Shown here: positions 1 to 12,610 of the stretch, piece by piece
Numbering within the stretch: the first letter of the stretch is position 1
Layout: every line of letters starts with the position of its first letter
From: Latrodectus hesperus
Lineage: Eukaryota; Arthropoda; Arachnida; Araneae; Theridiidae
Assembly (NCBI GenBank): GCA_037975125.1
Contig: JAJQOW010000205.1
Span: 1-64,000 of the forward strand
Reading direction: 5' to 3'
Length of the DNA stretch: 64,000 nucleotides
The notes under the pieces: model-generated
Told to the model about the DNA's origin: nothing
The model's input: the letters and a program-made list of their open reading frames with translations, nothing else
Databases searched by the model: none
Translations under genes and position numbers: made by a program

Positions 1-423
1 AGTGAAGTGGTAAGTGAAAGTAAATATTTGAGTAAGTTAGTAATATTTGAAGCATAATAGCAATATTTAGTAAATTTAAATTTTGTAATTAAATGTTTAA
101 AATATTTACTGTTTATTAGATAATTAATTAACATTGAAAGTATTAATGTTGCTTTATTATTTGTTCATATTTCTTAGTTTCTTTTGTTGTAATGTGATGA
201 AATATGTTCATGAAAACAAATGTGTTACTGTTTATATACTTTAATAATAATAATGTACATGTATAGAATTTCTTTTGAACATTATATTAATTGGAATTCG
301 TGAATTTCTATTTATGTGCATTATGTGTAAATTGTTGTATATGTGTTGATCACAAATAGTCGCTTGATTCGTTTTCAGATTGATGATTAATTCGGGAATG
401 TAACATCAATCTTGCAGGGGAGG
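1..423. other. AT-rich sequence with no recognised gene
   Basis: Low-complexity AT-rich DNA with stops in all frames. I recognise no coding region, RNA gene or repeat family here. If the LTR-like start at 424 is real, this would be decayed internal sequence of that element, but no pol motif is readable. Confidence 0.4.
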
Positions 424-660
424 TGTAGTATCTGGCGACTGTTTGGCGATCAACAAAACGCGCTTGGCGTGGTTTGATCTCTTTCGAGAGGTTGCTATAT
501 TTAGAACAGTTTCGGCGGAGCGAGGTCCGCGATAGGTTGTATTATTCTGGTAGGAGCAGAAGGCTCTGACTTAATTTGCTTTTTTGTTTGTTTTTTGTTG
601 ACATGCTTCAGCATGTCAACAAATAGGTTAAGCATTAAGTAACCTTTAGAATTTAGTTAT
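424..660 (+). mobile_element. Possible LTR relic (start only)
   Basis: A purine-rich run (gcaggggagg, 414-423) is followed directly by TGTAGTATCTGGCGACTG, the arrangement expected of a polypurine tract and the TG start of a 3' LTR in plus orientation. The segment is clearly more GC-rich than its surroundings. No second LTR, no CA end and no pol sequence are visible, so the right boundary is arbitrary and the call tentative. Confidence 0.2.
594..623. repeat. Perfect 14-bp inverted repeat, 2-nt loop
   Basis: The left arm tttgttgacatgct (594-607) is exactly complementary to the right arm agcatgtcaacaaa (610-623), with only tc between them. It is too short for a pre-miRNA. It could be a cruciform-forming site or part of the LTR-like segment around it. 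Confidence 0.8.
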
Positions 661-1140
661 TATTTGGCTCTTGATGGAATGGTGATGAAAGGTAAAAGAA
701 ACATTCTAAGGTTCTTCGTAGTTTTCATTTGCGGGACAAGGTCCATAAATGGAAACTGTATGGAAGGTGTGAAAATCAAGCACCTAACGGAAGCGAAAAC
801 TTTCGATTTCATTGTCGGCCGATGGGGGAGACACAAGAGACATATAGACGGAGTCGTGTCGGAGCGAGTGGAACGGAGTGGTTGTGAGTACGTGGTAGCG
901 GAGGTCCCGCTCCCGGGCGATGAAAAATTTATGTGTCTTTGAATAATGTGGAAGAAAACGTCTAAATTTATGTTTGTGCATGTTAATGGGAAATAAATAT
1001 GTCATCTGAAATGAAGGCATTATGTATTATTGAACTATCATCCTAAAGACGATAGGTTCGTTGCATCACATTTACCGTATGAAACGTAATTTACGATCCT
1101 GGCTCAGGACACAGGGGGATTATATTACTACTATTCAAGA
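661..1140. other. No recognised gene
   Basis: Moderately GC-richer at 780-930, then AT-rich. A 92-codon open frame at 664-942 has no recognisable domain, no ATG context I can support and no coding neighbours, so I do not call it. It may be a continuation of the LTR-like relic. Confidence 0.35.
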
Positions 1141-1149
1141 AAATACTCC

Positions 1150-2160
1150 ACAAAAAAGAAATGCCAAGAATGACAGACTATAAAGCAGATGGAATTTTAA
1201 AAAGAAACATGAATGCATTTACTGCATACCTGAAACACAATTTATAAGATAACATTTTCCACACTGGGAGCATTGATGCTTCGTTTAAGAGGTTCTGTGA
1301 GACAATCCACAAAGTTGCTAAAAAGTGGATTCCTAGAGGAAAGCATCAAAATTAAAACAAATCTTTGTTCTGTTTTGATAAGTTTTTAATGTTATAGAAA
1401 TTTTCTATTATTAATATTTGGTATTAGAAATTGAGAGTATTATTTGGAATTGCTATAACTTACGATATTGCTTTTAATATTTCCTGCTATTTTTAAATAC
1501 GTTTTCAAATAGTTAAATTGCTGTTTTTTTCTAATTTGATTTTAACCAATTCCAGTACGTATGGTTTTAAATATATCACACCTATTCCATGTAATGAATC
1601 GATGACATTGATAGGTTTGATATGAAATCCAAACGTTGAGGAGAACATGTTTTTGGCATTCGTAAAATATTGCACCTTTCAAGAAAGTTTTTAAGTATGT
1701 TAACAACCTAAGGGCTGTTTCTTCACAAACTGCTAGGGATTCCTTTAGGGATATTTTAACCAGTGATAAAGGCGTTGCAAATGCTTTAATGGCATTTTAT
1801 TCTAAATCACAGAGACTCGGACAAGATCCTAGGAGAGATAAAATGGCATTGAAAAATCATATTCATAAGGCTGTCACTGGTCTTGGTCAGCATCAGCTGG
1901 TATTTAGTGCCGACTTTACTAAATTTGAACTTGAATACTCTATAAAATACCATAAAAAGGGAAAGAGCCCCGACACAGACTGTTTTCATTCAGAATTTAT
2001 TAAGAAATTACGGCCAAATGGTCACTCAGTGCTTTCAAGGCTGATCAACAGAAGCTGGAACTCTAATGTACCAGCAATTTGAAAGAAAGCTATAATTGTT
2101 CCAATTCATAAAACAGGGCAAACCTTCAGACGAATTCAATGGATATTGACCATAGACAAT
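1150..2160 (+). pseudogene. Decayed jockey-like non-LTR retrotransposon RT fragment
   Basis: Pieces of the region between endonuclease and reverse transcriptase of a jockey-superfamily LINE are readable in shifting frames. About 1285-1360 reads FCETIHKVAKKWIPRGK, 1700-1810 reads SDKGVANALMAFYSKSQRL, and 1840-2080 reads an ELEYSIKYHKKGKSPDTD stretch followed by LINRSWNSNVPA. These match the linker and first RT block (the usual order is ...KSPGPDGI... NxSWxxGxVPxxWK). A stop then replaces the expected tryptophan, and the frame is lost after about 2130. About 300 bp (1367-1680) inside the relic is not explained by the LINE and may be a secondary insertion. No catalytic YxDD block is left. Confidence 0.65.
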
Positions 2161-2169
2161 CGATTTTAT

Positions 2170-3504
2170 TCAGAAAATAATATTAAATTTATATGTAAAT
2201 TAAATATTTTTTATAAAAAGCTTATAATGCTTATAATTACATGATTATTATTGAATTCTTTTTTATATTTAAGGAAAAATTTAAGAATTCTCAGAAGACA
2301 GAGAATATAACAAATTGACAATATGCCTATTTAAATGTTGAATCAGATAAGATTCTAAAAACGATAAAAGGTTGTTACCTTACTTACCGAGATTTCATTT
2401 TACAGCCGATCTAGGAAGGTTCTGCGGTACCCAGAAATCTCACACCATGAGACATGAAAGGAAAAAAATTTTTAAAAAAATGAATGTTAGCATTTATAAG
2501 ATTATGAACAAGTTATTGTATTGTCAACAAAAGTACTTAAACTATGCAAGTAGTGAACAAGTTAATGTTCTGTAAAGAAAAATAAATAATCTAAATTTAA
2601 AAATTGAATTTAATACAATGTTTCTATAATATTTAATCGATGTTCTTTGAAAACTGTCAACAAAAAATAAATAAATAAACTGAAACCGATTGGGTACTCT
2701 GATTTCTCTTACTTAAAGGAATAAATAATCCATATTATCTTGAAAATATACATAGCAAAAAGTAAATGTTTACTTAAAAGATGAATGGCAAAATATAGTA
2801 GCTGATAAACCTTTCCAACTTTTAATTTTAGGTGTAAAGTATATACTATTTATAAAAGGACGAAAATTAATTTGCCAAAGGAATAGCAATTGTGTATAAA
2901 ATGTTTACAAGTGAGAAATTAAATTACATCACAGATCTGAAAGATATTAAATATTCAAAATAAATCCCTATTTGATTTGTAACTGGTATATATAAACCAT
3001 ATCAGCAAAGCATATAATTAAGAAAATACGCAAAATAGCACATTATAATTTTAATGCCTAGTAAAAATTTCATGGAATTAAACTTTATCAATAAATATCG
3101 TTGTTACTACGATATTTATCAATAATATCTATCAATCATATGAATATCCTAGAAATTTTATTGATTAATAATTCTAGAAATGATATGTTTATTGAACGTG
3201 TCAATTTTAAATTTTGAAAATAATAAATGAATTGATTTCAAGCTCTAAAAATGTTATCAAGAAAACACAAACATTTTCCCGAATTCTGAGTGTTTTTCAG
3301 AAATCTTATATGAAATATTTACAAATTAATTCAGAAAAATAATTCATAAAAATCATGCCTCAATAACGGAGGACCGACGGCCCGTTGAGGTCTAATGGCT
3401 TTCTATGTTAAATCTAACATTGTTCGGCAGAAGCATGATAAATTAAAATTCAAATAAATTTACTCAAACGACTCACTCGACTCAAAATAAATTTACTCAA
3501 ACAA
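2170..3504. other. AT-rich spacer, no recognised gene
   Basis: Long A/T-rich tracts and no supported frame. At the right end the motif aaataaatttactcaaac occurs twice (about 3454-3471 and 3485-3502), immediately before the first satellite monomer. This is a short direct repeat at the array edge. Confidence 0.5.
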
Positions 3505-6500
3505 TTTTAAGAATATTCTTACATATTATATTAAAAAATCTTTCCTAAAGAGCTCCCAAGCGAATCTTTTAATCATCGCATGAGAGGCCTCTGTGAAAAC
3601 AAGGAAATAGAGAAATAAATTTCCTTAGTAATTAAATTTACATAAGAATATCCTTGTTTGCATAAAAACAATATTTCATTTAAATAAGAGTGATAAACAT
3701 ACAGAATACATGATATATTCCCATGGGTTATACAAGTCAACTCCTAGAAGGCAATTAAATTTAAAACATGGCTATTTATAATTTTCTTTGTGTATACAAT
3801 TTTAAGAATATTCTTACATATTATATTGAAAAATCTTTCCTAGAGAGCTACCAAGCAAATCTTTTAATCATCGCATGAGAGGCCTCTGTGAAAACAAGGA
3901 AATATAGAAATAAATTTCCTTAGTAATTAAACTTACATAAGAATATCCTTGTTTGCTTAAAAACAATATTTCATTTAAATAAGAGTGATAAACATACAGA
4001 ATACATGATATATTCCCATGGGTTATACAAGTCAACTCCTAGAAGGCAATTAAATTTAAAACATGGCTATTTATAATTTTCTTTGTGTATACAATTTTAA
4101 GAATATTCTTACATATTATATTGAAAAATCTTTCCTAAAGAGCTCCCAAGCGAATCTTTTAATCTTCGCTTGAGAGGGCTCTGTGAAAACAAGGAAATAG
4201 AGAAATAAATTTCCATAGTAATTAAACTTACATAAGAATATCCTTGTTTGCTTAAAAACAATATTTCATTTAAATAAGAGTGATAAACATACAGAATACA
4301 TGATATATTCCCATGGGTTATACAAGTCAACTCCTAGAAGGCAATTAAATTTAAAACATGGCTATTTATAATTTTCTTTGTGTATACAATTTTAAGAATA
4401 TTCTTACATATTATATTGAAAAATCTTTCCTAAAGAGCTCCCAAGCGAATCTTTTAATCTTCGCTTGAGAGGGCTCTGTGAAAACAAGGAAATAGAGAAA
4501 TAAATTTCCTTAGTAATTAAACTTACATAAGAATATCCTTGTTTGCTTAAAAACAATATTTCATTTAAATAAGAGTGATAAACATACAGAATATTATTCC
4601 CATGTGTTATACAAGTCAACTCCTAAGAGGCAATTATATTTAAAACATGGCTATTTAAATTTTCTTTGTGTATACAATTTTAAGAATATTCTTACATATT
4701 ATATTGAAAAATCTTTCCTAAAGAGCTCCCAAGCGAATCTTTTAATCTTCGCTTGAGAGGGCTCTGTGAAAACAAGGAAATAGAGAAATAAATTTCCTTA
4801 GTAATTAAATTTACATAAGAATATCCTTGTTTGCATAAAAACAATATTTCATTTAAATAAGAGTGATAAACATACAGAATACATGATATATTCCCATGGG
4901 TTATACAAGTCAACTCCTAGAAGGCAATTAAATTTAAAACATGGCTATTTATAATTTTCTTTGTGTATACAATTTTAAGAATATTCTTACATATTATATT
5001 GAAAAATCTTTCCTAGAGAGCTACCAAGCGAATCTTTTAATCATCGCATGAGAGGCCTCTGTGAAAACAAGGAAATATAGAAATAAATTTCCTTAGTAAT
5101 TAAACTTACATAAGAATATCCTTGTTTGCTTAAAAACAATATTTCATTTAAAAAAGAGTGATAAACATACAGAATATATTTCCCATGTGTTATACAAGTC
5201 AACTCCTAAGAGGCAATTATATTTAAAACATGGCTATTTAAATTTTCTTTGTGTATACAATTTTAAGAATATTCTTACATATTATATTGAAAAATCTTTC
5301 CTAAAGAGCTCCCAAGCGAATCTTTTAATCTTCGCTTGAGAGGGCTCTGTGAAAACAAGGAAATAGAGAAATAAATTTCCTTAGTAATTAAACTTACATA
5401 AGAATATCCTTGTTTGCTTAAAAACAATATTTCATTTAAATAAGAGTGATAAACATACAGAATACATGATATATTCCCATGGGTTATACAAGTCAACTCC
5501 TAGAAGGCAATTAAATTTAAAACATGGCTATTTATAATTTTCTTTGTGTATACAATTTTAAGAATATTCTTACATATTATATTGAAAAATCTTTCCTAAA
5601 GAGCTCCCAAGCGAATCTTTTAATCTTCGCTTGAGAGGGCTCTGTGAAAACAAGGAAATAGAGAAATAAATTTCCTTAGTAATTAAACTTACATAAGAAT
5701 ATCCTTGTTTGCTTAAAAACAATATTTCATTTAAATAAGAGTGATAAACATACAGAATACATAATATATTCCCATGGGTTATACAAGTCAACTCCTAGAA
5801 GGCAATTAAATTTAAAACATGGCTATTTATAATTTTCTTTGTGTATACAATTTTAAGAATATTCTTACATATTATATTGAAAAATCTTTCCTAAAGAGCT
5901 CCCAAGCGAATCTTTTAATCTTCGCTTGAGAGGGCTCTGTGAAAACAAGGAAATATAGAAATAAATTTCCTTAGTAATTAAACTTACATAAGAATATCCT
6001 TGTTTGCTTAAAAACAATATTTGATTTAAATAAGAGTGATAAACATACAGAATACTTAATATATTCCCATGGGTTATACAAGTCAACTCCTAGGAGGCAA
6101 TTATATTTAAAACATGGCTATTTATAATTTTCTTTGTGTATATAATTTTAAGAATATTCTTACATATTATATTGAAAAATCTTTCCTAAAGAGCTCCCAA
6201 GCGAATCTTTTAATCTTCGCTTGAGAGGGCTCTGTGAAAACAAGGAAATAGAGAAATAAATTTCCATAGTAATTAAACTTACATAAGAATATCCTTGTTT
6301 GCTTAAAAACAATATTTCATTTAAATAAGAGTGATAAACATACAGAATACATGATATATTCCCATGGGTTATACAAGTCAACTCCTAGAAGGCAATTAAA
6401 TTTAAAACATGGCTATTTATAATTTTCTTTGTGTATACAATTTTAAGAATATTCTTACATATTATATTGAAAAATCTTTCCTAAAGAGCTCCCAAGCGAA

Positions 6501-9500
6501 TCTTTTAATCTTCGCTTGAGAGGGCTCTGTGAAAACAAGGAAATAGAGAAATAAATTTCCTTAGTAATTAAACTTACATAAGAATATCCTTGTTTGCTTA
6601 AAAACAATATTTCATTTAAATAAGAGTGATAAACATACAGAATACATGATATATTCCCATGGGTTATACAAGTCAACTCCTAGAAGGCAATTAAATTTAA
6701 AACATGGCTATTTATAATTTTCTTTGTGTATACAATTTTAAGAATATTCTTACATATTATATTGAAAAATCTTTCCTAAAGAGCTCCCAAGCGAATCTTT
6801 TAATCTTCGCTTGAGAGGGCTCTGTGAAAACAAGGAAATAGAGAAATAAATTTCCTTAGTAATTAAACTTACATAAGAATATCCTTGTTTGCTTAAAAAC
6901 AATATTTCATTTAAATAAGAGTGATAAACATACAGAATACATGATATATTCCCATGGGTTATACAAGTCAACTCCTAGAAGGCAATTAAATTTAAAACAT
7001 GGCTATTTATAATTTTCTTTGTGTATACAATTTTAAGAATATTCTTACATATTATATTGAAAAATCTTTCCTAAAGAGCTCCCAAGCGAATCTTTTAATC
7101 TTCGCTTGAGAGGGCTCTGTGAAAACAAGGAAATAGAGAAATAAATTTCCTTAGTAATTAAACTTACATAAGAATATCCTTGTTTGCTTAAAAACAATAT
7201 TTCATTTAAATAAGAGTGATAAACATACAGAATACATGATATATTCCCATGGGTTATACAAGTCAACTCCTAGAAGGCAATTAAATTTAAAACATGGCTA
7301 TTTATAATTTTCTTTGTGTATACAATTTTAAGAATATTCTTACATATTATATTGAAAATCTTTCCAAAAGAGCTCCAGAGCGAATCTTTTAATCTTCGCT
7401 TTAGAGGGCTCTGTGAAAACAAGGAAATAGAGAAATAATTTTCCATAGTAATTAAACTTACATAAGAATATCCTTGTTTGCTTAAAAACAATATTTCATT
7501 TAAATAAGAGTGATAAACATACAGAATACATGATATATTCCCATGGGTTATACAAGTCAACTCCTAGAAGGCAATTAAATTTAAAACATGGCTATTTATA
7601 ATTTTCTTTGTGTATACAATTTTAAGAATATTCTTACATATTATATTGAAAAATCTTTCCTAAAGAGCTCCCAAGCGAATCTTTTAATCTTCGCTTGAGA
7701 GGGCTCTGTGAAAACAAGGATATAGAGAAATAAATTTCCTTAGTAATTAAATTTACATAAGAATATCCTTGTTTGCTTAAAAACAATATTTCATTTAAAT
7801 AAGAGTGATAAACATACAGAATACATAATATATTCCCATGGGTTATACAAGTCAACTCCTAGAAGGCAATTAAATTTAAAACATGGCTATTTATAATTTT
7901 CTTTGTGTATACAATTTTAAGAATATTCTTACATATTATATTGAAAAATCTTTCCTAAAGAGCTCCCAAGCGAATCTTTTAATCTTCGCTTGAGAGGGCT
8001 CTGTGAAAACAAGGAAATAGAGAAATAAATTTCCTTAGTAATTAAATTTACATAAGAATATCCTTGTTTGCTTAAAAACAATATTTCATTTAAATAAGAG
8101 TGATAAACATACAGAATACTTAATATATTCCCATGGGTTATACAAGTCAACTCCTAGGAGGCAATTATATTTAAAACATGGCTATTTATAATTTTGTTTG
8201 TGTATATAACTTTAAGAATATTCTTACATATTATATTGAAAAATCTTTCCTAAAGAGCTCCCAAGCGAATCTTTTAATCTTCGCTTGAGAGGGCTCTGTG
8301 AAAACAAGGAAATAGAGAAATAAATTTCCATAGTAATTAAACTTACATAAGAATATCCTTGTTTGCTTAAAAACAATATTTCATTTAAATAAGAGTGATA
8401 AACATACAGAATACATGATATATTCCCATGGGTTATACAAGTCAACTCCTAGAAGGCAATTAAATTTAAAACATGGCTATTTATAATTTTCTTTGTGTAT
8501 ACAATTTTAAGAATATTCTTACATATTATATTGAAAAATCTTTCCTAAAGAGCTCCCAAGCGAATCTTTTAATCTTCGCTTGAGAGGGCTCTGTGAAAAC
8601 AAGGAAATAGAGAAATAAATTTCCATAGTAATTAAACTTACATAAGAATATCCTTGTTTGCTTAAAAACAATATTTCATTTAAATAAGAGTGATAAACAT
8701 ACAGAATACATGATATATTCCCATGGGTTATACAAGTCAACTCCTAGAAGGCAATTAAATTTAAAACATGGCTATTTATAATTTTCTTTGTGTATACAAT
8801 TTTAAGAATATTCTTACATATTATATTGAAAAATCTTTCCTAAAGAGCTCCCAAGCGAATCTTTTAATCTTCGCTTGAGAGGGCTCTGTGAAAACAAGGA
8901 AATAGAGAAATAAATTTCCTTAGTAATTAAACTTACATAAGAATATCCTTGTTTGCTTAAAAACAATATTTCATTTAAATAAGAGTGATAAACATACAGA
9001 ATACATGATATATTCCCATGGGTTATACAAGTCAACTCCTAGAAGGCAATTAAATTTAAAACATGGCTATTTATAATTTTCTTTGTGTATACAATTTTAA
9101 GAATATTCTTACATATTATATTGAAAAATCTTTCCTAAAGAGCTCCCAAGCGAATCTTTTAATCTTCACTTGAGAGGGCTCTGTGAAAACAAGGAAATAG
9201 AGAAATAAATTTCCTTAGTAATTAAACTTACATAAGAATATCCTTGTTTGCTTAAAAACAATATTTCATTTAAAAAAGAGTGATAAACATACAGAATATA
9301 TTCCCATGTGTTATACAAGTCAACTCCTAAGAGGCAATTATATTTAAAACATGGCTATTTAAATTTTCTTTGTGTATACAATTTTAAGAATATTCTTACA
9401 TATTATATTGAAAAATCTTTCCTAAAGAGCTCCCAAGCGAATCTTTTAATCTTCGCTTGAGAGGGCTCTGTGAAAACAAGGAAATAGAGAAATAAATTTC

Positions 9501-11143
9501 CTTAGTAATTAAATTTACATAAGAATATCCTTGTTTGCATAAAAACAATATTTCATTTAAATAAGAGTGATAAACATACAGAATACATGATATATTCCCA
9601 TGGGTTATACAAGTCAACTCCTAGAAGGCAATTAAATTTAAAACATGGCTATTTATAATTTTCTTTGTGTATACAATTTTAAGAATATTCTTACATATTA
9701 TATTGAAAAATCTTTCCTAGAGAGCTACCAAGCGAATCTTTTAATCATCGCATGAGAGGCCTCTGTGAAAACAAGGAAATATAGAAATAAATTTCCTTAG
9801 TAATTAAACTTACATAAGAATATCCTTGTTTGCTTAAAAACAATATTTCATTTAAAAAAGAGTGATAAACATACAGAATATATTCCCATGTGTTATACAA
9901 GTCAACTCCTAAGAGGCAATTATATTTAAAACATGGCTATTTAAATTTTCTTTGTGTATACAATTTTAAGAATATTCTTACATATTATATTGAAAAATCT
10001 TTCCTAAAGAGCTCCCAAGCGAATCTTTTAATCTTCGCTTGAGAGGGCTCTGTGAAAACAAGGAAATAGAGAAATAAATTTCCTTAGTAATTAAATTTAC
10101 ATAAGAATATCCTTGTTTGCTTAAAAACAATATTTGATTTAAATAAGAGTGATAAACATACAGAATACATAATATATTCCCATGGGTTATACTAGTCAAC
10201 TCCTAGAAGGCAATTAAATTTAAAACATGGCTATTTATAATTTTCTTTGTGTATACAATTTTAAGAATATTCTTACATATTATATTGAAAAATCTTTCCT
10301 AAAGAGCTCCCAAGCGAATCTTTTAATCTTCGCTTGAGAGGGCTCTGTGAAAACAAGGATATAGAGAAATAAATTTCCTTAGTAATTAAATTTACATAAG
10401 AATATCCTTGTTTGCTTAAAAACAATATTTGATTTAAATAAGAGTGATAAACATACAGAATACTTAATATATTCCCATGGGTTATACAAGTCAACTCCTA
10501 GGAGGCAATTATATTTAAAACATGGCTATTTATAATTTTGTTTGTGTATATAACTTTAAGAATATTCTTACATATTATATTGAAAAATCTTTCCTAGAGA
10601 GCTACCAAGCGAATCTTTTAATCATCGCATGAGAGGGCTCTGTGAAAACAAGGAAATATAGAAATAAATTTCCTTAGTAATTAAACTTACATAAGAATAT
10701 CCTTGTTTGCATAAAAACAATATTTCATTTAAATAAGACTGATAAACATACAGAATACATAATATATTCCCATGGATTATACAAGTCAACTCCTAGGAGG
10801 TAATGATATTTAAAATATGGCTATTTATAATTTTCTTTGTGTATACAATTTTAAGAATATTCTTACATATTATATTAAAAAATCTTTCCTAGAGAGCTAC
10901 CAAGCGAATCTTTTAATCATCGCATGAGAGGCCTCTGTGAAAACAAGGAAATATAGAAATAAATTTCCTTAGTAATTAAACTTACATAAGAATATCCTTG
11001 TTTGCTTAAAAACAATATTTCATTTAAATAAGAGTGATAAACATACAGAATACATGATATATTCCCATGGGTTATACAAGTCAACTCCTAGAAGGCAATT
11101 AAATTTAAAACATGGCTATTTATAATTTTCTTTGTGTATACAA

Positions 11144-12323
11144 TTTTAAGAATATTCTTACATATTATATTGAAAAATCTTTCCTAAAGAGCTCCCAAGC
11201 GAATCTTTTAATCTTCGCTTGAGAGGGCTCTGTGAAAACAAGGAAATAGAGAAATAAATTTCCTTAGTAATTAAACTTACATAAGAATATCCTTGTTTGC
11301 TTAAAAACAATATTTCATTTAAATAAGAGTGATAAACATACAGAATACATGATATATTCCCATGGGTTATACAAGTCAACTCCTAGAAGGCAATTAAATT
11401 TAAAACATGGCTATTTATAATTTTCTTTGTGTATACAATTTTAAGAATATTCTTACATATTATATTGAAAAATCTTTCCTAAAGAGCTCCCAAGCGAATC
11501 TTTTAATCTTCGCTTGAGAGGGCTCTGTGAAAACAAGGAAATAGAGAAATAAATTTCCTTAGTAATTAAACTTACATAAGAATATCCTTGTTTGCTTAAA
11601 AACAATATTTCATTTAAATAAGAGTGATAAACATACAGAATACATGATATATTCCCATGGGTTATACAAGTCAACTCCTAGAAGGCAATTAAATTTAAAA
11701 CATGGCTATTTATAATTTTCTTTGTGTATACAATTTTAAGAATATTCTTACATATTATATTGAAAAATCTTTCCTAAAGAGCTCCCAAGCGAATCTTTTA
11801 ATCTTCGCTTGAGAGGGCTCTGTGAAAACAAGGAAATAGAGAAATAAATTTCCTTAGTAATTAAACTTACATAAGAATATCCTTGTTTGCTTAAAAACAA
11901 TATTTCATTTAAATAAGAGTGATAAACATACAGAATACATGATATATTCCCATGGGTTATACAAGTCAACTCCTAGAAGGCAATTAAATTTAAAACATGG
12001 CTATTTATAATTTTCTTTGTGTATACAATTTTAAGAATATTCTTACATATTATATTGAAAAATCTTTCCTAAAGAGCTCCCAAGCGAATCTTTTAATCTT
12101 CGCTTGAGAGGGCTCTGTGAAAACAAGGAAATAGAGAAATAAATTTCCTTAGTAATTAAACTTACATAAGAATATCCTTGTTTGCTTAAAAACAATATTT
12201 CATTTAAATAAGAGTGATAAACATACAGAATACATGATATATTCCCATGGGTTATACAAGTCAACTCCTAGAAGGCAATTAAATTTAAAACATGGCTATT
12301 TATAATTTTCTTTGTGTATACAA
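11144..12323. repeat. Homogenised block of four near-identical type A monomers
   Basis: Monomers starting at 11144, 11439, 11734 and 12029 are all exactly 295 bp, type A, and look identical by eye. A similar run lies at 6441-7325. These are the most homogeneous stretches of the array and point to recent local amplification by unequal exchange or gene conversion. Confidence 0.85.
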
Positions 12324-12610
12324 TTTTAAGAATATTCTTACATATTATATTGAAAAATCTTTCCTAGAGAGCTACCAAGCGAATCTTTTAATCATCGCAT
12401 GAGAGGCCTCTGTGAAAACAAGGAAATATAGAAATAAATTTCCTTAGTAATTAAACTTACATAAGAATATCCTTGTTTGCTTAAAAACAATATTTCATTT
12501 AAAAAAGAGTGATAAACATACAGAATATATTCCCATGTGTTATACAAGTCAACTCCTAAGAGGCAATTATATTTAAAACATGGCTATTTAAATTTTCTTT
12601 GTGTATACAA

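Noticed and set aside
664..942. 92-codon plus-strand frame
   Set aside because: No domain, no supporting context, and it overlaps a possible LTR relic.
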